A stretch of 64,000 nt of DNA from CAWGMT01 sp963823675 (GCA_963823675.1 CAWGMT010000007.1:558001-622000); one strand, 5' to 3'; shown: positions 18,167 to 27,794, counted from the first letter of the stretch. The notes: a model not told the origin generated them from the letters alone. Numbers and translations are program-made.

Positions 18167-19864
18167 ATGATCTGTGCGTATCGGGTTTGCGCGATCCTGT
18201 CGCTGGCCGCCGGTGCGATGTTCGGCTACAGCGTTGCGGCCTCGAACGGTGATTCGACGGCGAGCGTGCCATCGGCCCCTGAACGTTCGGCGGCAAGCGC
18301 CGCCAGTTGCTCGGATCAGCAAGCCCCGAAGGCCCAACTGCTTGCTCTGGCCGCGCACAATCGAGCCGTCGCAGCGGCCGCCGAGCAATCCGGCAGGAAG
18401 CCGAACATCGTCGTCATCTGGGGCGATGATATTGGGCAATCAAATATCAGCGCGTACACATTTGGTCTCATGGGCTATCGAACACCGAACATCGACCGCA
18501 TCGCTCGCGAAGGAATGATGTTCACCGACTGTTATGGAGAGCAATCCTGCACTGCCGGACGGTCGGCGTTCATCCTGGGGCAAAGCGTCTTTCGATCGGG
18601 CCTCTCAAAAGTGGGTCTGCCGGGCGCAGAGTTGGGTATCAAGCCGGAAGATCCGACGATTGCCTCACTACTCAAGGCGCAGGGCTACGCGACCGGCCAG
18701 TTCGGCAAGAACCATCTTGGAGACAGGGATGAGCACCTGCCCACGAACCACGGATTCGACGAGTTCCTGGGAAACCTCTACCATCTCAACGCCGAAGAAG
18801 AGCCGGAGAACGAAGACTATCCCAAGGATCCCGCGTTTCGTAAGAAATTCGGTCCTCGCGGGGTGATCAAGTCAACCGCCGGTGGAAAGATCGAAGATAC
18901 CGGTCCGCTGACCCGTAAACGCATGGAGACGATCGACGACGAGACGATCACGGCGGCCCTCGACTTCATCGATCGTCAGACCAAGGCAGATAAGCCGTTC
19001 TTCTGCTGGTGGAACGGCACGCGAATGCACTTCAGAACCTACGTCAAGAAAGAACTGCGCGGTATCTCCGGCCAGGACGAGTACGCCGACGGCATGGTGG
19101 AACACGACCGGCACGTTGGGCAACTCCTCAAGAAACTGGACGACCTGGGAATCGCCGACAACACGATCGTGTTTTATTCCACCGACAACGGCCCGCACAT
19201 GAACACGTGGCCCGACGCGGCGTGGTCGCCATTCCAGGGCGAGAAGAACACGAACTGGGAGGGCGGCTGGCGTGTGCCCGCCATGGTACGTTGGCCGGGC
19301 AAGATCAAACCCGGCTCGGTCACGAACGAGATCGTCCACCACATGGATTGGTTGCCGACCTTCCTCGCCGCCGCCGGCGCGCCGGATCTGAAGGAGCAGT
19401 TGAAGCAAGGCGGCGTGCGGGCCATTGGCCGCGAATACAAGGTTTATCTCGACGGCTACAACATTCTGCCGCTCCTGACCGGCCAGACCGATAAGAGCCC
19501 ACGCAAGGAGATTTTCTACTTCTCTGACGAAGGAGATCTGACAGCGCTTCGCTACGGCGATTGGAAATTGATCTTCATGGAGCAAAAGAGAAAGGAGACC
19601 CTGCGGGCCTGGATCGAGCCATGGACGCCGTTACGGGTGCCCTTGATCTTCAATCTCCGGCGCGACCCGTATGAGCGCGCTTACTTCACGTCAAACACGT
19701 ACTATGACTGGATGATCGACCGAGCCTATTTCCTGGTCCCTGCGCAGGCTTACGTGGCGCGGTTCCTCGCGACTTTCAAGGAGTTTCCGCCTCGACAGAA
19801 AGCGGGATCCTTCAATCTCCAACAGGTGATGGAGAAGCTCACGACATCGGGCGGAAAGGACTGA
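18167..19864 (+). CDS. Arylsulfatase (type I, formylglycine-dependent), exported
   Basis: 565 residues. ATG 18167 begins a signal peptide (CAILSLAAGAMFGYSVAA) and is preceded by AAAGGA. The type I sulfatase core follows: metal-binding Asp87-Asp88 in WGDDIGQSN, the modified Cys128 in SCTAGRSAFILGQ (CTAGR, the variant with Ala at the third position), KNHLGD, and Asp340-Asn341 in STDNGPH. It requires a formylglycine-generating enzyme, which is not in this window. The likely action is hydrolysis of a sulfate ester in the periplasm or outside the cell; the substrate cannot be read from sequence. It is intact and lies in the same direction as the alkylsulfatase. Confidence 0.92.
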   Translation: MICAYRVCAILSLAAGAMFGYSVAASNGDSTASVPSAPERSAASAASCSDQQAPKAQLLALAAHNRAVAAAAEQSGRKPNIVVIWGDDIGQSNISAYTFGLMGYRTPNIDRIAREGMMFTDCYGEQSCTAGRSAFILGQSVFRSGLSKVGLPGAELGIKPEDPTIASLLKAQGYATGQFGKNHLGDRDEHLPTNHGFDEFLGNLYHLNAEEEPENEDYPKDPAFRKKFGPRGVIKSTAGGKIEDTGPLTRKRMETIDDETITAALDFIDRQTKADKPFFCWWNGTRMHFRTYVKKELRGISGQDEYADGMVEHDRHVGQLLKKLDDLGIADNTIVFYSTDNGPHMNTWPDAAWSPFQGEKNTNWEGGWRVPAMVRWPGKIKPGSVTNEIVHHMDWLPTFLAAAGAPDLKEQLKQGGVRAIGREYKVYLDGYNILPLLTGQTDKSPRKEIFYFSDEGDLTALRYGDWKLIFMEQKRKETLRAWIEPWTPLRVPLIFNLRRDPYERAYFTSNTYYDWMIDRAYFLVPAQAYVARFLATFKEFPPRQKAGSFNLQQVMEKLTTSGGKD

Positions 19865-19898
19865 CCCCCTCCGTTCCACCGATGCCCCTGGTGCCGCG

Positions 19899-20012
19899 AC
19901 GACAATCGACTTCGACCCGCGCCTCGAGATCCTGCCCGGGACCAAGGCCCGCGGCGGCGAGGTCGCCCACGCCGACGGCTACGAGGCGGTGCCAGGCAGG
20001 ACGATCGCCTAG
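19899..20012 (+). pseudogene. C-terminal scrap of an alkylsulfatase
   Basis: 37 codons read TTIDFDPRLEILPGTKARGG and then AHADGYEAVPGRTIA, followed by a stop at 20010-20012. This matches the last residues of the intact alkylsulfatase (MVEFDPRFEILPGT, then ADPYEAVPEMIDAE). It begins only about 35 bases after the arylsulfatase stop and has no start. It is the end of a lost alkylsulfatase gene and marks a deletion junction. Confidence 0.8.
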
Positions 20013-20030
20013 TGACCTCGAGGCCGCTCC

Positions 20031-21374
20031 GTGTTCGGGGCGGCGGCGCACCGTCGGCGATCCCCGAGCTCGGGCCGGTCCTTACGGCCCGGGCGGCCGT
20101 GCAGTTTAACAACTTCCTCCCGAACACCGGGCCCGACGCCGGGCTCGCGCCGGGCTCCAGGTCAAGGAGTTCGTTTTCCTGCCGGTCACCCGCGTAGTCG
20201 AGGACGGCCAGACCCTAAAAATCGCCGGACTCGAGCTCCAGTTTTTCACCCGACACATCTCCGACGACCACAGCGTCACGGTCTGGATCCCTGGCAAGAA
20301 GGCGGTACTCAACAATTTCCTCTGGCCGGGAACGCCTAACCTCTACACGATGCGGGGCGCGGTCTATCGAGACCCTACCGAGTGGCGCAACGGGCTGAGA
20401 GTGATCCGCAACCTGCAACCGGAGCACGTGCTCAGCACTCACACGCGGTCGCTCTCGGGCAAGGAGAAGGTGTTCGACGTTTTGACCAACTACATGGACC
20501 TCATCAGTTTGACCTACGATCAGACGCTCCGCGGCATCCTCCGCGGGCTCGGCATCGCCGACCTCCGCTACTTTATCTACAAGCCGCAGCGCCTCGCCGA
20601 GCCCAGCTACAACGCCGAGACCTGCGGCGAGACGCCTTGGTTTCCGCCCGCCACGTTCCAGTTCCAGATGGGTTGGTTCGACCGCGATGCGACCACGATC
20701 GTCAAACTCCCGCTCCGCGACGAGGCCGAGCGACTCGTCGAGCTGATGGGCGGCAAGGCCCGACTGGTCGAGCAGGCCCGCCAGGCGCTGAGAAAAAGGA
20801 GTATGCCTGGGCCGCCCAGCTCGTCAACTTCCCGTACCGCCTCGACCCGGCCGACCGCGAGGCACGCCAGATCAAGGCCGATGCTCTGCGGAAGCTGGGG
20901 CAACTGGCCTTCGCCTCCATCGGGAGGGCGTTCCTGCTTAGCGAGGCCCGCGCACTCGAGGGTCAGGAGTCCATCCCAAGGCTCATCCCTCCGCCGCCAG
21001 AGATCATTGCCGGCTCGCCCGCGAGCTTCGTCAACTACCACCGCGTCCGCATCGACCCTCGCAAGGCCGAGGACGTGGACAAAGTCGTGACCTTCACATT
21101 CGGCGAGACGACGGTGGGACTGCATGTCCGTCGCGGCGTGGCTGAGTTCCTCCCGGAGCCCTCGAAGTACGTACGCCCGGCGGATCTGGCCCTGAGCATG
21201 GATGGCCCCACCTGGGCGGGTCTGTACCTCAGCCAGTCCGAACTGGGGGCCGAGATCAAGGCGGGCAACGTGAGGATCACGCACGGAGACGCCGTGACGG
21301 CCGAACAAGTCATGGGGCTCTTCGACCGTTTCGAACCGGCGCGAAACGCGACGATCCCCCCACCCCACGATTGA
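20031..21374 (+). pseudogene. N-terminally truncated, frameshifted alkylsulfatase
   Basis: From about 20055 the translation resembles the second half of an alkylsulfatase: VQFNNFLPNTGPDAG, VKEFVFLPVTRVVEDGQTLK, DDHSVTVWIPGKKAVLNN, LTNYMDLISLTYDQTLRGIL and an SCP2-like C-terminus. The zinc-binding HxHxDH part is entirely missing. The frame shifts near 20160 and near 20795 (AGAAAAAGG context). It is diverged from the intact gene at 15706, so it is not a simple copy of it. Its 5' end abuts the 19899-20012 scrap, so two different alkylsulfatase genes once lay here. Confidence 0.8.
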
Positions 21375-21379
21375 CGTGC

Positions 21380-21406
21380 GCCAGGGCGGCGATTCGCCGC
21401 CCTGGC
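21380..21406. terminator. Perfect 12-bp GC hairpin
   Basis: GCCAGGGCGGCG (21380-21391) and CGCCGCCCTGGC (21395-21406) form a perfect stem with a 3-base loop. It starts six bases after the alkylsulfatase remnant and before the convergent porin scrap, the usual place for a bidirectional terminator. Confidence 0.7.
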
Positions 21407-21431
21407 CATCTCGCGCGGGATACCGGCCGAA

Positions 21432-21510
21432 TCAGAACGTGAAGTTCACCCGCAGGGCGTAGACGAACGCATTGTCGGTGGCAAGGTTGCCCGCGCTGGG
21501 GCGAATCATG
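21432..21510 (-). pseudogene. C-terminal scrap of a carbohydrate (OprB-like) porin
   Basis: Read on the minus strand this gives RPSAGNLATDNAFVYALRVN, then FTF and a stop at 21432-21434. It matches the final strand of the porin that ends at 34037 (GAGAVATQNAFAYGVRLNVSF). Only about 24 codons remain. Its upstream edge meets the middle of a plus-strand sulfatase fragment, so this is a rearrangement breakpoint. Confidence 0.75.
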
Positions 21511-21519
21511 TGAACATCC

Positions 21520-22446
21520 GACGTCATCCAGCGGCAGGCGAAGGCGGATAAGCCGTTCTTCGTTTGGGTGAACTTCACTCACATGCACTTCCGGACGCAC
21601 GTGAAGCCCGAGAGTAAGGGCCAATCCGGCCGCTGGTTGAATGAGTATGCCGGCCGCTGGTTGAATGAGTATGTCAACGCGATGATCGACCACGACAAGA
21701 ATGTCGGCACGGTGCTCAAGGCCTTGGACGACGCGGGGATCGCCGAGAACACGTTCGTGATGTACAGCACCGACAATGGGCCGCACATCAACGCGTGGCC
21801 GGACGCCGCCATGACGCCGTTCCGCAACGAGAAGAACACCAACTGGGAAGGGGCCTATCGCGTGCCGTGCCTCGTCCGATGGCCCGGCAAGATCAAGCCC
21901 GGGAGCGTCTCAAACCAGATTGTCAGCCACCTCGACTGGCTGCCGACGCTGCTGGCGATGGCCGGCGATGAGGAGATCACGCAGAAGCTCCTCACGGGAT
22001 ACAAGGTTGGCGAGCTGGACTACAAGGTCCACCTCGACGGTTACAACATCGTCCCGCACCTCACCGGCCAATCCGAAAAGGGCCCGCGGGACTCGTTCCT
22101 GTATTGCAACGACGACCAGCAGCTCACCGGCTTGCGGTACGACAACTGGAAGCTGGTTTTCATGGAACAGCGCAGCTTGGGCACGTTGCGAGTCTGGGCC
22201 GAACCGTTCACGACGCTCCGCGTGCCGAAGGTCTTCAACTTACGTCTCGATCCGTATGAGCGGGCGGACGTCACTTCCAACACCTACTACGACTGGCTGA
22301 TCGACCACGCCTTCCTGATGGTTCCAGCCCAGGATTATGTGGCCCAGTTCCTGATGACGTTCAGGGACTACCCGCAACGCCAGAAAGCCGCCAGCTTCAA
22401 TATGGACGAGGTGCTGGACAAGCTGAAGAAGGAAGGCCCGAATTGA
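21520..22446 (+). pseudogene. C-terminal part of an arylsulfatase, catalytic half lost
   Basis: About 308 codons match the arylsulfatase at 18167 from residue 265 onwards: RQAKADKPFFVWVNFTHMHF, STDNGPHINAWPDAAMTPF, NTNWEGAYRVPCLVRWPGKI and the C-terminal DWLIDHAFLMVPAQDYVAQF. The N-terminal half with the metal Asp pair and the CTAGR Cys is absent. The first plausible start (GTG 21568) would make a catalytically dead protein. It carries an exact in-frame 24-base tandem duplication. The frame is open to the end, so the loss is recent or the fragment is retained by chance. Confidence 0.85.
21626..21673 (+). repeat. Exact 24-bp tandem duplication in the sulfatase remnant
   Basis: Two identical adjacent copies of a 24-base unit (21626-21649 and 21650-21673) encode GRWLNEYA / GRWLNEYV. 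The intact arylsulfatase has a single equivalent (GISGQDEYADGMVEHD), so one copy is extra. It is in frame. Confidence 0.9.
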
Positions 22447-22703
22447 AATAGCCACGCAGCTCTCGTGATCGCAGAAGGTGCTCGACCAGAACCACACAAC
22501 CGGAGCGTCCGCTCCCGTTCAATTTATCCCGACCTTCTAGCCGATCCCTACAGGGAGGGATCGTCGGTGAAAGGAACGTGTCGAGGGTCCCCAGCGGAAG
22601 CTGCATGCATCATCTTATGGCGTTCGCCATCGTGATCATGCTGTCTTGAGCCAATGGAGTTTTTCCGAGCCGGTCCGTTCGGCTGAGCAAGGAGGGGGAT
22701 CAG

Positions 22704-23495
22704 GTGAAACGGCCGATCTCGTTGATGTTTGGTTGCATCATAACCGTCGCGATCTGCGCGGATGCCAGCACCCAGGCTCAAGTCCTTCCGCCGCTGCGGT
22801 CAAATGGCAATGGGACGCCCCCCGCACCCGGACCGATCTATGCGATTTCCCTCCAATCGCGTCATGCGTGCGTGACGCCGCACACCAAGCTGCGAGCTCG
22901 GGTTGACGGGGGGATCATCGACGTCGTAACTCCCTCACCCCAGGGCCTGGTCGTTACGATGACCGGAACCGCGGCTGCCGATCGGTGCGTGGGCTGTACG
23001 GGGGCTGCCACCGCGGAATTCGTGTTCGCCCAGGAATTCGAGATCACCTGCTCCGACCCCAGCGTTCACACGGTGGCCTTGACGCTGGATAGTGCGCTTG
23101 TGGGATTCGTCCGCAGCCACGGACACGCCGGGGCCGCAGTGCGTGTGGCCGAGGTCAGCGTAACGCCGGAGGGCTGGGACAACACGCCGCTTTCGCTCTG
23201 GTATCCGCCGTTCGGCGTTGCGGGCAAAGACGGCCGGCTTTGCAACCAGCATGTGCCGCCGGTTCAAGACATTCCCATGCCAATCGGCCGTTACGTCATT
23301 TCCGCGCGATTCACCCTGGATGCTCAGGCCAAGGGCGTCTGCGACGACCACGCGGTCGCCGATTTTTCGCCAACTACGTCGCTGCCCCCCGACTGGGTGC
23401 GCACCAAAGACCCGTTTCAGGGGGTCTCCAAGAGCTCCTTTGGCTTCACGTTCACGCTGTCGGCCGCGCCACCCTCGACGAACCCGCGTCAGTAA
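22704..23495 (+). CDS. Exported protein of unknown function
   Basis: 263 residues starting with GTG after a strong AAGGAGGGGG site. The N-terminus is a signal peptide (MFGCIITVAICADASTQAQ). The mature part is rich in beta-prone stretches and has seven or so Cys residues, including DRCVGCTGAATAEF, which resembles a CxxC site. The rest shows no repeats, membrane segments or catalytic motif I recognise. The preceding 257 bases hold no gene. It converges on the HupE gene and ends one base before that gene's stop. The composition is ordinary for the window, so I believe it is expressed. Confidence 0.65.
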   Translation: MKRPISLMFGCIITVAICADASTQAQVLPPLRSNGNGTPPAPGPIYAISLQSRHACVTPHTKLRARVDGGIIDVVTPSPQGLVVTMTGTAAADRCVGCTGAATAEFVFAQEFEITCSDPSVHTVALTLDSALVGFVRSHGHAGAAVRVAEVSVTPEGWDNTPLSLWYPPFGVAGKDGRLCNQHVPPVQDIPMPIGRYVISARFTLDAQAKGVCDDHAVADFSPTTSLPPDWVRTKDPFQGVSKSSFGFTFTLSAAPPSTNPRQ

Positions 23496-24489
23496 TCAGG
23501 AGGCGATAAACGACAGAGTCCGCTCGATGAACCAGAACGCCGCGATGCCGCCAATTGCGTACGTCGGCAGCAGCTCGGCCCACTTCGGTATTGCGATCGG
23601 CCCCCGGCGCACGAGCGAAAATACCCCGAGCACGACACCGATGAAGAGGAAGTGCCCCGCCTCGACGCCGATGCTGAAGAACAGAAGCGCCACCGGGATG
23701 TGAGTTCCGGGCAACCCGGCCTCGCTCAGGCCTCCGGCGAATCCCAGCCCGTGCATCAGCCCGAATACAAACGCGACCAGCCAGGGCATCCGCGCGGTGA
23801 CCGTTTGCTCGCCCGCGCCACTCGCAGAATCTCCGCGGCCACGAACACGATGCTCAGCGCGATGGTCGCCTCCACCGGCGGCGGCGGAACGTGCACCCAC
23901 CCGAGCGTCGCAGCCGTCAGCGTCAGACTGTGGGAGACCGTGAACGCGGTCACGGTCTTGACGAGCTTCCAGCCGCCGCGCGTCAGGATCAGTAATGCCA
24001 GCACGAACAGAAGGTGGTCGATGCCCGTCAGGATGTGCTCGATGCCGAGCACCGTATAAGTACGGGCCACGTCCAGCGCCCCGGCGCAGCTTCCACCGTA
24101 AACTGCGGGGAAGACGGCAGCAGCCGCGAGACCTGGGTGGTGCCATCGAGGCGTTCCAGCCGCACCAGAACGTCCGTCATGGTCTGGCTCAGGCCCGCGA
24201 TGTGGATCGTCCCGCCGGTCAGTCCGCCGTCGCGGCGGATCGACCAGCGCTCCGTGAACGCCCCGGTCTGCATCGTGGCCCTGGGCTCGCTGGTGTTCGT
24301 CGTGCCCTCGGGAAACTCGACGTACAACCCAAGGCGAAGGTTCTCCCCCCGTCCGGGAACCTTCCAGAGCACGTCATAGGTCGATTCGGCGGTTTGCTTC
24401 AGTTCCAGGTAAGCCGGGCGCATCTCGTGCGCGAGCGTGCCTGCGGCGGGCACGAATAGCGCCAGGATGACCGCGAGTAGACGGATCAT
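23496..24489 (-). CDS. HupE/UreJ-family membrane protein (two frameshifts)
   Basis: Three frames join into one protein. The first part is a signal peptide (LLAVILALFVPAAGTLA) plus an extracytoplasmic domain (HEMRPAYLELKQ). A middle part contains YTVLGIEHILTGIDHLLFVL, the His/Asp signature of HupE/UreJ nickel/cobalt permease relatives. The last part contains FVFGLMHGLGFAGGLSEAGL and more membrane helices. The breaks are near 24070 and 23815. Conserved sequence resumes at each break, so indel errors are likely. The function is probably metal-ion transport, inferred from the family. The start overlaps the upstream parvulin gene by ATGA, so the two are coupled. Confidence 0.78.
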
Positions 24490-25358
24490 CGCCCAGCCTC
24501 GTTCGCCAGCGCCGGTTCAACGGGCTCGGTCCGCACGGCGTAGCGCTTCAGCATCGCGGTGTAAAACGTCTCGATGGCGCTCAGCCGACGGTCGTTGCCC
24601 CACTCCCGGCGGACAGCGTCGCCCACCTCTGCAAGGTCGGGAAGACGGCCGTCGGCACGCTCCTGCACTTGCACAAAGTGCAGGCCGTACCCGGATTGCA
24701 CGGGCCCCTCCCACTTGCCGGGGACAAGACGTGCCAGGGCTGACGCGAAGGTCGAGCCGAATTGCTTGGCGACCTCGCTCGACGGCAGTTTCTCGAACTG
24801 GGAATCCAGCAGGAACGGATCGCCTAGCGACACGAAGTCGCCTGTGGCGCCCATCCGTCTCAGTGCGTCGCGGACCGAATCCAGTTTCGCCTCCAAGCCG
24901 GTCGAATGGCGCTCGGGATTCAGGTAAACGTGCCGGAACGTATACCGCTGCTCAACTTGGAACTTCTGCGGGTGGGCCGCGAGATAGGCTTTGAGGTCTT
25001 CCTCGGAAGGGGCAACCTGGGCCGCGGCGTCATCGGACAGAAACTCCAGCTTCTGCCGCAGCCGCCGGCGGACGACGGTATCGTCGCGGTCGAGCCCCAT
25101 CGAGATGGCCTCGCGGACGGCGATTTCCTCACGCACCCAGTCGTCGATGAGGCCCTTGAGCTCGGTCTCGGTCGGCGGCCGCTGCCAGGTCTTGGCGAAC
25201 GAGGTGGCCAGTTGCTCGATCTTGCCGCGGCTGACGACGATCACCTCGGATGAGGTCGCACGATAGCCGGGGGTCAGACTGTAAGCAAGGAATAGCACTG
25301 CACCAATGACGGCAAAGTGCAGGAGCGGCTCCTTGAGAACGCGTTTCAGAGACGGCAT
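24486..25358 (-). CDS. Membrane-anchored parvulin-type peptidyl-prolyl isomerase
   Basis: 290 residues with an uncleaved N-terminal anchor (LLHFAVIGAVLFLAYSL). A SurA/PrsA-like chaperone region follows (IEQLATSFAKTWQRPPTETE, DDWVREEIAVREA). The parvulin/rotamase domain covers about residues 125-260 (YTFRHVYLNPERH, LPGKWEGPVQSGYGLHFVQV). It should fold or isomerise proteins on the outer face of the cytoplasmic membrane. It lies between DUF3604 (19 bases upstream) and HupE (4-base overlap) on the same strand, so it probably serves those products. Confidence 0.85.
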   Translation of the reverse strand: MPSLKRVLKEPLLHFAVIGAVLFLAYSLTPGYRATSSEVIVVSRGKIEQLATSFAKTWQRPPTETELKGLIDDWVREEIAVREAISMGLDRDDTVVRRRLRQKLEFLSDDAAAQVAPSEEDLKAYLAAHPQKFQVEQRYTFRHVYLNPERHSTGLEAKLDSVRDALRRMGATGDFVSLGDPFLLDSQFEKLPSSEVAKQFGSTFASALARLVPGKWEGPVQSGYGLHFVQVQERADGRLPDLAEVGDAVRREWGNDRRLSAIETFYTAMLKRYAVRTEPVEPALANEAGR

Positions 25359-25377
25359 GCGTCGATCACCACGGAAG

Positions 25378-27384
25378 TCACGGGGTGTACCAAATCGGTG
25401 AAGTGTAGGCCCGTTCCTGCGTGGTCATCGGCACTTCCGGCGACATCTTGACCCCGAACCGCAGGGCATCGTAGGCAGTCCAGCGCGGTGTGGGAATCTC
25501 CAGCACGCGGCCGTAATAGACGGCGCGCAGGGTGGGATCGAAGTCCGGGTCTTTCCAGACGGCGATGAGCTCGGGGGAGCCGATCGTGTTGGTCCACGTG
25601 ACGGCGGCGATGTCGACGGTGTTGCCCACCGGCGGGAGCTTGCCGTCCGAACCGGGCCTGCGGTCGCCGCTCCAGGCGACGTCGTAGACCTTCTCGAACA
25701 ACTTCCCGGAAGCATCAACCCAACCCTTCACGATCTGGTAGCGGTCGAGATTGCCGCTGTACGGATCTTTCATCGCGGCGACGAGGAACTTGGGCGCCTG
25801 GCCGGCCGGGGCGGCGCGAAGGTCGCCCCCCATGGGTACGCCCTTGCGGTAGCCGGCGTCAGCGGGCATGCGCGTCTGGGCGTCGGATTCGGTGAACTCC
25901 CATCCGCCGAAGAATCGCACCAGCATGCGCGGGCCGGTGGTCGAGTAGGCCTCCTTGCGCTTCAGGGCGTCCCAGATCGCTTCGCGGGTATTGGCGGTCG
26001 CCCACACGCCGGTCCACCCGGCGGCGCTCATCTGCCAGCCCAGGATCGGCGCGACCGCAAGGTGTTCCCAGCGTTTCGGCGAGGGTTCGACGCCCGTGTG
26101 CTTGCCGAAGAAGTTGTCTTCCTCGGCGGTGGTGAGACCAGTGTGCGTGTCGGTGCCCCCGACGAAGCCGAACTTGAACGGGTTGATACCCAGCTCCCGT
26201 TCCAGTTTCAGGCCCTGGATCACCGCCTGCCGGGCGTACTCCCTCTCGATCATGCCCGGCTGCTTGGGAACGCCCGCGAGGTTGGCCTTGTCCCACTTCT
26301 CGTAGTTGGCGAACTCGTCGTTCGGCGAGAGCTGGGGATGTGTTTCGCCGTCTCCCTTGACCTGGGTGATCTCGTACATCGGCTCCCAGCGGGCGCGCTG
26401 CTCGGCCCACTCGCGGGTGAGCGGGTTGCCGGCAAACGTCGTCAGTGCAAACATCTTGCCGTTGGAGAGGTTGCCGTTGTGCGGTATCGCCAGGAGCGAG
26501 CCGCCGGTCTTCTTCTCCCAGGCTTCCATCCACTTCCAGAGGTCTTCGGGGTTCTCGCTGTCGAACGTGGAGATCGGGAGAACCTGGTCCGCCTTTTCCT
26601 TGCCCTCGCGGTAGATCACGTTGCGGTGCAGGTTGTCCCCGCCGCCGGCGTTGCTGGTCCACTCGAAGCCGATGAACGCGGAGAACCGGCCAGGCTCGTT
26701 GTACTTGTCGCAGATGGCCGTGGCCCTCTGCCAGACGGTCATCGCGAGCTTGGCGTCCTTCATCTCGGCGGGAACCTGATCGTTCGACTGCGCCCTGATC
26801 ATCTCCATGGCGGCCTCGACGCCACGGCCATCCGCCATCATGTCGTGCCAGCGCTTGATGGTGGGGCTGGTCATGAGGAATGCGTTGCCATCTCGGATTT
26901 CGAAGATCATCCCGGCGGCGTCGGAGTGGTCGGTGAGGGCGATCCAGTCGAGCGGACGGCTCAGCTTCGCCGGCTCGCCCAGGGACGACTTCACCTCCTC
27001 GCCGCGAGCAAACCGCATGGCTTCTTCCGGGCCAAGGGTGCAGCCAAAGGCCCCCGCGTTGACCGACCAGCCGGAGTGGACGTGCTCATCGCCCCAGTAG
27101 ACGCGCGTGGGATAGTGACGGCCGGCGTAAGGCGAGAACCCGCGCTTCGGGAAGGACTTTGCCGTCGCCTCGGGGTTCATCTGGCCGATGTCGTCGCCAG
27201 CGCGGGCGGCGCCGCCCTGGCCGCCCGCTTCCGTGGGAGCCTTCCCCGGCTGCGGGGACTGCGGCGGGTCTGTCTTGAGTTTTGGAGACGCGTCTTGGGC
27301 AAATGGCTTGCCAAACGGGACAGCGACGCAGAACCCGGTGAACAAAGCGGCACACATCAACCTTCTGCTGGGCAGGATTCTCAC
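25378..27384 (-). CDS. DUF3604 protein, exported PHP-like metallohydrolase candidate
   Basis: About 668 residues. I prefer GTG 27384, which follows GGAGAC and gives the signal peptide LMCAALFTGFCVAVPFGKPF; TTG 27414 is possible. The family is DUF3604, function unknown. The sequence has PHP-type metal motifs: YWGDEHVHSGWSVNAGAFG (HxH) near residue 100, WIALTDHSDAAGM, and later VGGTDTHTGLT. That pattern predicts a secreted metal-dependent phosphoesterase or hydrolase; this is inference. It is first in a coupled unit with the parvulin and HupE genes. The frame is intact. Confidence 0.85.
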   Translation of the reverse strand: MRILPSRRLMCAALFTGFCVAVPFGKPFAQDASPKLKTDPPQSPQPGKAPTEAGGQGGAARAGDDIGQMNPEATAKSFPKRGFSPYAGRHYPTRVYWGDEHVHSGWSVNAGAFGCTLGPEEAMRFARGEEVKSSLGEPAKLSRPLDWIALTDHSDAAGMIFEIRDGNAFLMTSPTIKRWHDMMADGRGVEAAMEMIRAQSNDQVPAEMKDAKLAMTVWQRATAICDKYNEPGRFSAFIGFEWTSNAGGGDNLHRNVIYREGKEKADQVLPISTFDSENPEDLWKWMEAWEKKTGGSLLAIPHNGNLSNGKMFALTTFAGNPLTREWAEQRARWEPMYEITQVKGDGETHPQLSPNDEFANYEKWDKANLAGVPKQPGMIEREYARQAVIQGLKLERELGINPFKFGFVGGTDTHTGLTTAEEDNFFGKHTGVEPSPKRWEHLAVAPILGWQMSAAGWTGVWATANTREAIWDALKRKEAYSTTGPRMLVRFFGGWEFTESDAQTRMPADAGYRKGVPMGGDLRAAPAGQAPKFLVAAMKDPYSGNLDRYQIVKGWVDASGKLFEKVYDVAWSGDRRPGSDGKLPPVGNTVDIAAVTWTNTIGSPELIAVWKDPDFDPTLRAVYYGRVLEIPTPRWTAYDALRFGVKMSPEVPMTTQERAYTSPIWYTP

Positions 27385-27794
27385 GTAGCTTGTCTCCGTG
27401 GTTGGTCTCGGCAATCAGGGTCTTCGTGTCACTCTCTCTTCACCGCGACCACGAGGAGCAACGGTAAGCAGCGGGATCCGATTCACTTGCTTCGCGCGTT
27501 CGATAGTTGGCGTGGTCCACCGGCCGACGCAAGCCGATGCCTCGACGCTAGGCCTGGATTGTCCCAAGAGAGGTGATTAACTTAACAGCACGTGCTACGG
27601 CTTACAAGACCCAGCGAACTGTCGGTGCCATCGTTTGGCGCGGTTGCAACTCGCATCGAGCCTCTTAATTCCGCCACGCCCGTCGGGGGTGTGTCGATCC
27701 CTGGTGAAGGGGCCTGCCCGTTCCAGTGTATCGTTTTCAGATGGAGTATCGTAAAATGGCACCATGACGTCGCGACCCATCTGTGAAGTTGCCC
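27385..27794. other. Divergent intergenic region between DUF3604 and kinase genes
   Basis: About 400 bases between divergent genes with no supportable coding frame. GC is visibly lower around 27500-27660. Promoters for both directions are expected here, but I found no convincing consensus pair. Confidence 0.4.

Noticed and set aside
26062..27576. 504-codon plus-strand open frame
   Set aside because: Antisense to DUF3604; composition typical of a reverse-complement shadow.
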